Shown piece by piece: positions 25,039-34,000 of a stretch of 64,000 nt of DNA. The stretch lies in NCBI GenBank assembly GCA_000802095.1, contig JUEB01000015.1, positions 172,078-236,077 on the forward strand, given 5' to 3'. The translations under genes were made by a program, and so were the position numbers. The notes beneath the pieces are model-generated. The model was not told the origin of the DNA. It did not search any database and saw nothing but the letters and a program-made list of their open reading frames with translations. Within the stretch, counting starts at the first letter, position 1. Every line of letters starts with the position of its first letter. The stretch comes from Peptococcaceae bacterium BICA1-7. Lineage in GTDB: Bacteria > Bacillota > Desulfotomaculia > Desulfotomaculales > Desulfocucumaceae.

Positions 25039-26928
25039 GTGTGGATTGATAGAGAGTCCCAAATTGATTTATTGGCATATAATCCTTTTGCTGAACTAGT
25101 AGTTAACATAATTTCAAATGATAGAATGAATCCACTTACCGTTGGATTATTCGGAAGTTGGGGGGTAGGTAAGTCTACTTTATTGAAATTAGTTGAAAAT
25201 AAGATTAATGATTTGGATCCCACCAAAAAGAAAATCGCGTGCATTTCCTTGAACTCATGGATGTTCGAAGGATATGATGATGCTAAAAGTGCTATTATGG
25301 AAAGTCTTCTCAGAACGTTAGAAAATAATCAACCAGCTTTTGAAGAACTGAAATCAGATATCAAATCTTTGGTAAAAAGAGTTAATTTTATTAGGCTTGG
25401 AGCTACCGCTCTTAAGCATGGTGTACCTTTGATCATGGGTTTAATGAATCCGGCAGCAGCTGCTGTAACTGCAACGCAATATATGTCTGAGGAAAAAAGG
25501 ACAGAAGTGCTGGAAGATATAAAAAAAATATGGAATGAAAAAGAAGATAATTCCAAAGATACAATGGTAGAAAACATTAGGCTTTTCCGAAAAGAATTTC
25601 AGGATTTACTTGATAAATCTGAAATTGATAATTTAGTAATCATGATTGATGATTTAGATAGATGTACGCCTGATAGAGTAATTGAGACGCTAGAAGCGAT
25701 AAAGCTGTTTTTGTCAGTTCCGAAAACAACCTTTATTATTGCAGTTGACACTCAAGTAATTAAATATTCTGTCGAAAAGAAGTATCCTAAAATAAGTGAG
25801 GATACAATTAGATTTTCAGACAATTATATTGAGAAAATCATTCAGTTACCGATATATATACCAGAACTTTCAGAGGTAGATCTCAAGAATTATTTATTGC
25901 TACTTATCTGTGAACTGTTTGTTGAGCAAGAAACATTGAACCAACTACTTAATGAACTAAGTGTAGAAGGTTTGTTTTTAACTGGTGCTAAGCTGGACTT
26001 AGAACATATTGAAAAAATAATAGGATCTTTTAGGAATGATAAGTTTAGGAACAATGACTTGGTTGATTTTAAAGAGATATTCCAAATAATCTCAGTTGCA
26101 AGTGACGTAATGGCATGCACTCTAAAAGGCAATCCAAGGCAAGCAAAAAGATTTTTAAATACTTTTTTAATTAGAAAAAGCATGGCCGAGATTTATTATA
26201 AAAAAGATGCAGAATTTAATTATTCGTTTCTTGCTAAACTCATGTCGCTAGAATATATTGATGAAAAATTATTTAAAGAATTATACAGATGGTCGTTAAT
26301 CAATAAATCTCAGCAATATATCATCGAGCTAAAGGAACTGACCAATATAGTTAACGATGGTGGGGAGATTCCTGATGAATTCAGAAAGTGGAATGATGAA
26401 AGAATTATACGGTGGTTGAAATCTGAACCGCAAAATCTTTATAATCAGGATTTGGCACGTTATTTTTATCTTACAAGGGAATCTCTTAATATTAATTTTA
26501 ACGTATCTGATTCATTGAGCAAAGATGAGTTGAATATTTTTAATAGTATTGTTAGAGCAAAGAGATTTGTTGGCTTTAATAAAATTATTAAAGAACTAAA
26601 GAGTATCCCTAATGTAAAATATTCAAAGATACTTGACGCACTCATAGAAAGATTTCATAATGATATTAAAATGATTGAAAAAATGCAAAGTATATATATG
26701 CATTATCCTGAGTACAGGTCAGATATAAAAGATATTATCAAAAAAATTAGGAAATCAGATATTACACTTGTAGTTGCGAACGTTTTAAATGGTATACATC
26801 GCACTGATTGCGATGAGTTTTCTGATGTGATTGCAGTATTGCAAGAAAAGGGTGTCGATTTAAATATGATGGACATAATTTGCAAGAAAGATGAAGCAAC
26901 TTCATTTACCACAGTAGAAAGAAAATAA
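25039..26928 (+). CDS. qatA: QatA, KAP-family P-loop NTPase of the Qat defence system
   Basis: GTG 25039 lies 8 bases after AAAGGAG and gives 629 residues; an ATG at 25012 in frame has no ribosome site. The protein is a KAP NTPase: Walker A FGSWGVGKS with the P-loop at residues 39-46, a helical insertion with hydrophobic helices at about residues 115-150, and Walker B LVIMIDDLDRC around residue 205. It also has the later NPRQAKRFLN motif typical of KAP proteins. QatA is the ATPase of QatABCD, shown to protect Escherichia coli against phages. The next three genes complete the set in the standard order, 13 bp or less apart, so the call is strong. AT-rich throughout. Confidence 0.92.
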   Translation: MWIDRESQIDLLAYNPFAELVVNIISNDRMNPLTVGLFGSWGVGKSTLLKLVENKINDLDPTKKKIACISLNSWMFEGYDDAKSAIMESLLRTLENNQPAFEELKSDIKSLVKRVNFIRLGATALKHGVPLIMGLMNPAAAAVTATQYMSEEKRTEVLEDIKKIWNEKEDNSKDTMVENIRLFRKEFQDLLDKSEIDNLVIMIDDLDRCTPDRVIETLEAIKLFLSVPKTTFIIAVDTQVIKYSVEKKYPKISEDTIRFSDNYIEKIIQLPIYIPELSEVDLKNYLLLLICELFVEQETLNQLLNELSVEGLFLTGAKLDLEHIEKIIGSFRNDKFRNNDLVDFKEIFQIISVASDVMACTLKGNPRQAKRFLNTFLIRKSMAEIYYKKDAEFNYSFLAKLMSLEYIDEKLFKELYRWSLINKSQQYIIELKELTNIVNDGGEIPDEFRKWNDERIIRWLKSEPQNLYNQDLARYFYLTRESLNINFNVSDSLSKDELNIFNSIVRAKRFVGFNKIIKELKSIPNVKYSKILDALIERFHNDIKMIEKMQSIYMHYPEYRSDIKDIIKKIRKSDITLVVANVLNGIHRTDCDEFSDVIAVLQEKGVDLNMMDIICKKDEATSFTTVERK

Positions 26929-26941
26929 TGAGGTAAGTAGG

Positions 26942-27646
26942 ATGGGAACATCAAAAGGCTATATTCCCCCCAAAAGTCCCCATTGGAGTCAAGCTAAAGG
27001 GGCAGTAACCAGAATGTCAAATGGTATATATAGCAGCGAAAATGCTAAAAAAGCAATCTCAAAATTTGCAGAAGCATATTCCACGACACATTTGCCAAAC
27101 AGTAATGTAAGTGCGGTTGCTGGTGGAGTAATCAATTTTTTAAATTCGATAAGAAACAGCGGACTACAAGAAACTGCCAAAAATTTTGGACTTGACAGTC
27201 TTTTAGATAAAGAGGGTGTAATTCTTTATCAAGGAATTATTGATTACTTTGCAAGAGATCTCTCTTCTATCGATGGGCAAATAATAAGAGATAGCCTCTC
27301 TGAAACATTAGAGGAATTTGAGATAAAAACCTTTTCTGATTTTTCTGATGTCACAAGCGAGGAGTTTTTAATTACATTTATAGTAGAATTTGCGATTAAA
27401 AATTTTGAAGAATGTTTTTCCGAAAAAATATTATCAAACAAGGAAAATATGAGCGATTATGACCTCATCATAGATAATGTTAGCAGAATTATTGAAAACA
27501 GAATAGTCACAGATATGGAAATAAATAATGCTCTGAAAATTGACTATTTGAGTAAAGAAGGACAAGATTATATTAAATCGGTCTGTACAGATTGCTTCAA
27601 TTCTCTAATAAACATAGGAGAGGATTATTATGAAGATATGGATTAA
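26942..27646 (+). CDS. qatB: QatB
   Basis: The 234-residue protein begins MGTSKGYIPPKSPHW, the Gly-rich N-terminus typical of QatB, and is otherwise mostly helical and acidic. After Met removal it would expose an N-terminal glycine. From what I recall of recent work on the related QueC-like enzyme Cap9 of type IV CBASS, such N-termini can be conjugated to a deazaguanine base, so QatB could be the substrate of QatC. That link is inference here. ATG 26942 follows GAGGTAAG by 4 bases, and the gene overlaps qatC by 17 bp, indicating translational coupling. Confidence 0.85.
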   Translation: MGTSKGYIPPKSPHWSQAKGAVTRMSNGIYSSENAKKAISKFAEAYSTTHLPNSNVSAVAGGVINFLNSIRNSGLQETAKNFGLDSLLDKEGVILYQGIIDYFARDLSSIDGQIIRDSLSETLEEFEIKTFSDFSDVTSEEFLITFIVEFAIKNFEECFSEKILSNKENMSDYDLIIDNVSRIIENRIVTDMEINNALKIDYLSKEGQDYIKSVCTDCFNSLINIGEDYYEDMD

Positions 27647-29069
27647 TAAGACAATATATACTGATCCTTCTGATTATTTCTCTGATGCACTAGTTTTTAA
27701 TATGTTAGATGAGAACCCTCAATCTAATCTAAAGACAAATCTTGAAGAAATATGGAGAAGATTTTCTAAGCAAAATATAGATTCTTTATATGAAGATTTT
27801 CTTGTAATTGCGGTTAGCGTGTTTGCAACAGATAAGAGAGTTTCGCGAAGTGACATAAAAGTTTCGAATATTCATGATAATTGGACAAGACAACTAGAAA
27901 TATGCGTTCCTGTCCTAAATATTGATAAGTGGCTACTGGTAAAAGAAACTTTAGAAGAGGCTTTGGGTTTTTTAAGTGGTGATTTTTGGACTCTTTCTTT
28001 CCGGCAAACATATGAGCGTTATCGCAATACAGACTATAGAAAAAAAGATGATCAAATTAATAATGATTTTGATTGTGTTAGTTTATTCTCAGGCGGACTT
28101 GATTCCTTTTCAGGCGCCATTAAACTGCTTAGAGAAGGAAAAAAAGTTTGTTTTGTGGGTTGTATGGAATATAACACATTAAATAATCGAATACTTGAAC
28201 TTTACGAATTGCTACATCGAGAATATGTAAATGTAAAGTCCAATATTATTGTTTTTTCAACAAAACCAGGGGCGCCTGTAAATATTGATGAAAATATAAA
28301 AAGCCGATACACCGAAAATACTAGTAGAAGTAGATCGTTACTCTTTATTGCTGGAGCGCTTGCAGTTGCATCCATAATAGGCAGCGGTACGCCTATATTT
28401 ATTCCTGAAAATGGGTTTATCGGATTAAACATTCCTTTGACTCCTAGCAGAATGGGGAGTTGTAGCACTCGAACTACTCATGTCTTTTTTTTGAGTAAGT
28501 TAAATGAAGTACTATCATTACTTGATATTCCACATAAAATAGAAAATTTCTATGCATATAGAACTAAGGGCGAGATAGTAGATGAAATTAAGGATAGCAC
28601 AACATTTTTAGAAGGAGCAAGTCGAACGATCTCGTGTTCACATCCCACACTAGGACGAATTGATGGAGCTGCAATACCAATTAATTGTGGTTATTGTTTC
28701 CCATGTCTCATACGCAGAGCTTCTCTGCATAAAATAGGATATAAAAATGATGAATACCTAGATGTTTACAATAATGAATACAAGCTTTCTATTGATTTTA
28801 TAAAAAAATTTAAAAATCCAGATTCAGGAAGAGCAAAAGATTTAAAAGCAACTTTAATGGCTTTGCATAAATATTTAGTTAATGATGATGCGGACTATTA
28901 CAAAAAGGAAATGATAAAATTAGGTGGATTATCTCCAAGTGATATTGATAAATTTAATAAAGTCTACGTCAATTCAATGGAAGAGATTAAAAATATGATT
29001 ATATCGCAAGCTCTTGCTAATGATTTATTGTTGTTGGATTATATCGGTGTAGGTGTTCATAATGTCTAG
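27630..29069 (+). CDS. qatC: QatC, QueC-like PP-loop enzyme
   Basis: This 479-residue protein has an N-terminal unique domain of about 145 residues, then a QueC-like domain. The PP-loop motif is SGGLDS (from residue 154), and the zinc site comprises C336, C353, C356 and C359, within CGYCFPC followed by LIRR. QueC makes 7-cyano-7-deazaguanine by ATP-dependent condensation of ammonia with a carboxylate. QatC keeps the chemistry site but is longer. In the defence system it is thought to modify a partner rather than supply queuosine. GAGAGG precedes the ATG, and the gene overlaps both neighbours. Confidence 0.92.
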   Translation: MKIWINKTIYTDPSDYFSDALVFNMLDENPQSNLKTNLEEIWRRFSKQNIDSLYEDFLVIAVSVFATDKRVSRSDIKVSNIHDNWTRQLEICVPVLNIDKWLLVKETLEEALGFLSGDFWTLSFRQTYERYRNTDYRKKDDQINNDFDCVSLFSGGLDSFSGAIKLLREGKKVCFVGCMEYNTLNNRILELYELLHREYVNVKSNIIVFSTKPGAPVNIDENIKSRYTENTSRSRSLLFIAGALAVASIIGSGTPIFIPENGFIGLNIPLTPSRMGSCSTRTTHVFFLSKLNEVLSLLDIPHKIENFYAYRTKGEIVDEIKDSTTFLEGASRTISCSHPTLGRIDGAAIPINCGYCFPCLIRRASLHKIGYKNDEYLDVYNNEYKLSIDFIKKFKNPDSGRAKDLKATLMALHKYLVNDDADYYKKEMIKLGGLSPSDIDKFNKVYVNSMEEIKNMIISQALANDLLLLDYIGVGVHNV

Positions 29070-29787
29070 TTTAATAGATACCCATTTCCATTTAGATTTT
29101 TATCCTAATCATAATATTATTTATCAAAATATTAACAAGTTAAGACAGTATACTTTGTGCGTTACTAATCAACCAGAGATCTTTGAATCCTGCATTGCTT
29201 TATATCCGACAACTCAATATTTAAAATTTGCATTAGGATATAATCCAAAAAATATAAAAGATGTTAAATTTAATAAAAAATCATTTTTAAACAACATTAT
29301 GAAAACTGAATATATTGGAGAGGTAGGTTTAGATTTTGTAGGGAAGTACAAAGATAATAAATCAGAGCAAATTGATGTTTTTAACTTTATATGTGAGCAA
29401 TCTAGTAAGCATTGTAAATTAATGTCTATTCATTGCAATAAGGCTGAAAAAGAAGTATACAGTGCTCTGAAGAATAGCAACAATAAAAAGATCATTTTAC
29501 ATTGGTATAATGGAAATCAATTTTGGTTGGAAAAGTTTTTGCAATTAGGATGTTATTTTTCAATAAACAGTAGCATGATGAACTCAATTAAAGGAAAGCA
29601 GCTGATTTCTAATATACCTTTGGATAAATTGTTGATTGAGAGTGATGGGCCTTTTAGCAAGATTGATGGAAAAGTGTTTACACATGATAAACTATATAGA
29701 ATTTATGAAGATCTAGAGAGATTAATAGAAAAAGAAAATATAGAAAAAATAATATATAGCAATTTCAAAAAATTATTGCTGATATAG
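29062..29787 (+). CDS. qatD: QatD, TatD-family metal-dependent nuclease
   Basis: ATG 29062 overlaps the qatC end and has GTAGGTG upstream; GTG 29053 would add three residues. The 241-residue protein keeps the TatD amidohydrolase metal site: HFH at residues 8-10, IGEVGLDF with its Glu, SIHCN, LHWYNGN and the final Asp in IESDGP. TatD proteins are DNases, and QatD is the predicted nuclease effector of the Qat system. All four metal-binding motifs are intact, so it should be active. It is the last gene of the operon, and an insertion-sequence remnant starts about 95 bp downstream. Confidence 0.9.
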   Translation: MSSLIDTHFHLDFYPNHNIIYQNINKLRQYTLCVTNQPEIFESCIALYPTTQYLKFALGYNPKNIKDVKFNKKSFLNNIMKTEYIGEVGLDFVGKYKDNKSEQIDVFNFICEQSSKHCKLMSIHCNKAEKEVYSALKNSNNKKIILHWYNGNQFWLEKFLQLGCYFSINSSMMNSIKGKQLISNIPLDKLLIESDGPFSKIDGKVFTHDKLYRIYEDLERLIEKENIEKIIYSNFKKLLLI

Positions 29788-29880
29788 TTGGTGCCCCCGG
29801 GCTGGGGGGGGGTTAGTTTGGCGGAGCTGTTGCTCTGTCGGGCAAACTGGATACTTCAACCGGAAATTGGGATCTGTCAA

Positions 29881-30951
29881 TAACTTTGTGTAAACTCCAT
29901 GTTCTAAAGGGTCACTCTAGGATAATGTTGGTGGTATAAATGATTATCCTGATTTCCTGAGGGTACTTAAAAAAGGTGGAAATTTCGGCCCAGTTATTGC
30001 GCCAGGACTTTATAGCCAGGGGGTATTTGCTGCCCCACTTTTCTTCAAATTCATCCAGCAATTCCAGACCTATTTCTTCGGTGGCAGCCCTGTAAATGGG
30101 CTTCAGGTCAGAGGTAAATTGCTTCAAATCGTTGTACGATACGTATTTGGTGGAATTCCTGATTTGGTGGACTATGCACTTTTGAATCTGGGTCTGGGGG
30201 AGTAGACCGTTATGGCCTCAGAGATTCCGCTGAGGTTGTCCACGCTGATGATAAGAATATCCTTAACCCCACGGTTTTTTAGTTCATTCAATACTTTGAG
30301 CCAGAATTTAGAACTCTCGTTTTCCCCAATCCAGATGCCCAGAACATCTTTCTGTCCGTCCAAATCAATACCAATGACCATGTAGGCGGCTTTATTTATA
30401 ACCTGGCCATCCTGGCGCACCTTGTAATGAATGGAGTCCAGAAATACCATTGTGTAGATTTCCTTATCGGTAATATTGGATATCAGAGTAGGAGAGGCAT
30501 CTATCCCGTATATGCTTTTCAGATGAGCCTGAATATCCCGTACAGTCATTCCCTTGGCGTACATGGAAATAACCTGGTCTTCAATACCTGAAACATCATT
30601 CTGGTGCTTCTTAACTGCCACAGGTTCAAGCTCACTGTTGCGGTCTCTGGGCACATCCAGCTCTACATCTCCGAGTTTTGTCCGTACTCTTTTCTTACTG
30701 TGGCCGTTACGACAGTTATCAGTGTTTTTATTCCTGTAATCATATTTAGAGTAGCCCAGTTCGTTGTCCAGCTCGGCCTCGAGTATGGAGGGTTTCTCCG
30801 AACATCTCTTTAAGCACGTTCCTGAACATCGGCAGCAGTCTTCAGATTCTTTTCCTTAACTAATTGCTGATTTGGTCGTCTGTAAAAAAGCCCATTAAAA
30901 AACAACTCCCCTGAAAGTATTTTAATATATACCTCCATGGAGTTTGCACAG
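29881..30951 (-). mobile_element. IS256-family insertion sequence remnant
   Basis: Imperfect terminal inverted repeats are visible: GTGTAAACTCCATG at 29888-29901 and CATGGAGTTTGCACAG at 30936-30951 (about 15 of 20 bases match over the outer part). They enclose a decayed mutator-type transposase gene read on the minus strand. I could not identify a target-site duplication. The element is too short for a full IS256 (about 1.3 kb) because the 3' part of the transposase is missing. Confidence 0.8.
29911..30895 (-). pseudogene. IS256-type transposase, frameshifted and truncated
   Basis: Reading from ATG 30895, the N-terminal block (TDDQIS, then KEKNLKTAADVQ) is broken by at least two frameshifts before the clean stretch 30172-30654. 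That stretch holds VPRDRNSELEP-like sequence, MYAKGMTVRDIQ, the first catalytic Asp in FLDSIHYKVR and the second in SVDNLSGISEAI. A further frameshift near 30200 leads to KCIVHQIRNSTKYV and the FEEKWGSKYP block. The frame ends at IIYTTNIILE, where active enzymes continue for about 80 residues with the catalytic Glu helix region completed. It cannot encode an active transposase. Confidence 0.85.
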
Positions 30952-31047
30952 TTTATTTTATAGACTCGGAAATTGCCCATCAATACTATTCTGTTAATAC
31001 AGGCTGAGGAGGATGATGGTTACTTTTGTGAATAGACCCAGTCCATC

Positions 31048-34000
31048 TTATTTTCTGAACCATCCGGGCTTATTCCTGGTAGCACGCCCACCTTTTTCGG
31101 TAAAAGAAAAACGGATTCCCATTGCTTTTAACTCTTCCATTGTTTTTGAAAGTTCGAGCCCTCCAACAACCCACAGAGCGCCACCAGCTGGGCGTTTATC
31201 AACGATTTTAAGCCCTTTTCTCTCTAAAAAAACCATTATATTGAATAATTCTTCCCTTGATGAAATACTACCTTTTTCTGTTCTTTGGCTTTCATTCGTA
31301 CCATTCAAGCTAGTTGTTATTTGCTCCCGTTCCTCAAGTAAGGTGTTTTGAGCAGAATGCCTGTTTGACAAATCACTATTTATTTCTTTTTTCGCAATCT
31401 CCTCATCTCCATTTGATGCACTGTCTTCTAGTGTCTTTACAACCTCATTTTGTTCATTAGCCAAGCTTTCACTTAGCTTGTTACTAATCTTGCTTTGGAA
31501 ATGGCTTTGTTTTTTGAATTTCCCCTTGCGATTGGGACGAATATATGATTCCTCTCCACTTTCTTCCCATTCCTGGCGAATCTCCGCCGCTCTGCTAAGA
31601 ATTCTATCTTTTAGCTCCGTAGAAATTGAGTCAGCGGCATCAGTTATGGCCCCGGGTCCCTCCGGCGGGATTTCAAGAACTCTAAGCCGTTCAAAAACAG
31701 GTTCCATTGCTTTATTCGGATTGCGGAAGAACTGCCCCCCACGAATTCGCACGAAACGCCATCCCATGCGCTCCAATATCATCTGCCTGGCCATGTCATC
31801 CCTTAAATTCTCTTCCGTGTGCCACCGGTCACCATCACATTCTACCGCAAGTCTTTTGCCTCCACCTTCAACTACCATATCAATCCGGTATGCTCCAACT
31901 GCAAATTGGGCTTTAACCCGGTAGCCTGCCTGGATCAGCCTTTGCATTACCAGCCTTTCAAACTCTGATTCGGTTCGTTCTTCGTGCGTCTCAAGCAATC
32001 GCATTAAAGCACCCGGATCCTTTGCATGCTGAATTAGCCTGCGCCTTAAATCCCCTGGTTGCAGGTTAATTTCCGGATTAAGGGAATAGACAACCCACAT
32101 CTGGTTGCGAGCACGGCTAGCAGCCACATTAAATCGCTTCTTATACATATTTTGATGACCTCCGGAAAGCAATCTTAAAGTGCCTTCCTCGGTACCAGCA
32201 TCTACTAGCGACAGAAAAATAACATCCCGCTCGTCGCCTTGAAATTGTGCCGAATTACCGCACTGTATCCGGCGGCGGGTGTATTCCGAAGATGGTAAAT
32301 AACGTTGCAACAAACTATCAATCAATACAGCCTGCTCATCTCCAAGCATTGAGATTACACCAAAGCTGGCGTCCTTATATTCAGGCTGTTCCGTACATGC
32401 CACTGTTAATGATGCAATCGCCAGCGCCTCTTTCTCATTAACTTTGCCATTTCTTGACGTGTCTCCCTCAACCCGGTATGCAACCGTAAAGGGACGGCAT
32501 AAAACATCGCTGTCATCTCTTAAAGGCTTAATTTTACCGTCATATGACAAATGATTACTGAATTGAATGATGGGCGACACACACCTAAAGTGCTCCCTCA
32601 AGCAAACTGGTTTAAAAGCAGTCATCCCGAGGTCATAGACAGAAAACAAGCCATCATAAAGCTGGTAATTGGGGATATCTTTCATGTGCTCATCTATCAG
32701 TTTTTGAACTTCATCTTGCTTCTGGCCCACTGCAAGCGGGCTGACCTGCTCGTTATCACCTACTACAATCACCTGTCGCCCCATATATAGCGCCACAAGG
32801 GCCATTACATCGGCCTGGCTGGCCTCGTCGATAATAACTACGTCAAAAAAGTTTTTGCCGGGTTGAAAATTCTCAGCAACACGGCTCAAGGGCATAATCC
32901 AAACGGGTACTGCGGTTTGACACACAGGCATTAATTTTCTGGCTTCGGCGAGCAACCTTGGCACCCTAGTTCCAGTGCCCTTACCAATTTTGCCCATAAG
33001 CAGCTTCCAGCCATGCAACGCCTGCTGCTGTTCAAGAGAAGTACGCCGAATCTGCGCCGCCCAGGCCTTTTTTTCCACAAGCTTAGCTGTAATACCCCGC
33101 AGGTTTTCAGAGAGCTGGACAATGGTTCCTTGGAGCTCTTCCATAGATTTATGAGCCCGCACCTTTAGCTCATCGTTTAATTGACGCCAAAGCCAAGAGT
33201 CTAAAGGATCCCCTGGCACTTCATGTCCACCGTGCAAGCCATCCCGGCCACGTATCGCCGTAGCCCATGACGGTGCCACCCTTTCCATTTTTGTAAGTAA
33301 GACCTGCCTACGCTTAAGAAGTTCTCGCTTTGCTTTTAAATCTACAAGCTGCCGGAAGGACTCATGGTATTCCCGGCTGTCGAGTTTTTTTACGGAAATA
33401 CTAAGTCGGTGCAGCAAGCCACTTGTAGACTCATTACCCCCGATTATTTCCAGCAAACCAGACAGATTGTGTAAACGTGCTTCGATGTGATTAAAGATTA
33501 GTCGGTTTGTATGGGCTTCAATCACCAGTGAAAGTTTTTCCAAAACGGCATCGCGAAGCTTCAACAACTCTCCATTATAAGATAGGTTAACTGGCATTTC
33601 ATTCAGAAAAGCATCCCAACGAAAACCGATTTGTACAAGTTCGTTTTCAAGAGTTGCCCAAACAGACGAATGCCAATCTAATGATTGTTTAATAAAAGAG
33701 CATAATTGATAACAAGCATGCTCTGGTTCCTGGCCAAGTTCTGCTGCCGCAGGCCCGCCCAGCACTGTAACCTGTCTTTCCCACCGCTCAATCAACTTTT
33801 TGCGGTCAGCCTTAATATTTACCAATGCATGTAGTGCTTGAAAATGAATTAATTCTGAGGGGGGGTGCTGATTAACCCTAGCATGCTCGCAAAGAGTTTT
33901 CCACTCACGATTCATCAACAGCTTCCACCGGCCCAATTTTCCTCCCCGGTTTAGATGCTGAATAATGTCACTGATTACTTGCTCGATATGTCCGGGCAGG

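Noticed and set aside
29788..29880. GC-rich stretch with a long G-run after qatD, considered as a terminator
   Set aside because: The CCCCCGGGCTGGGG part can pair briefly but no T-run follows, and it may be the outer flank of the insertion sequence.
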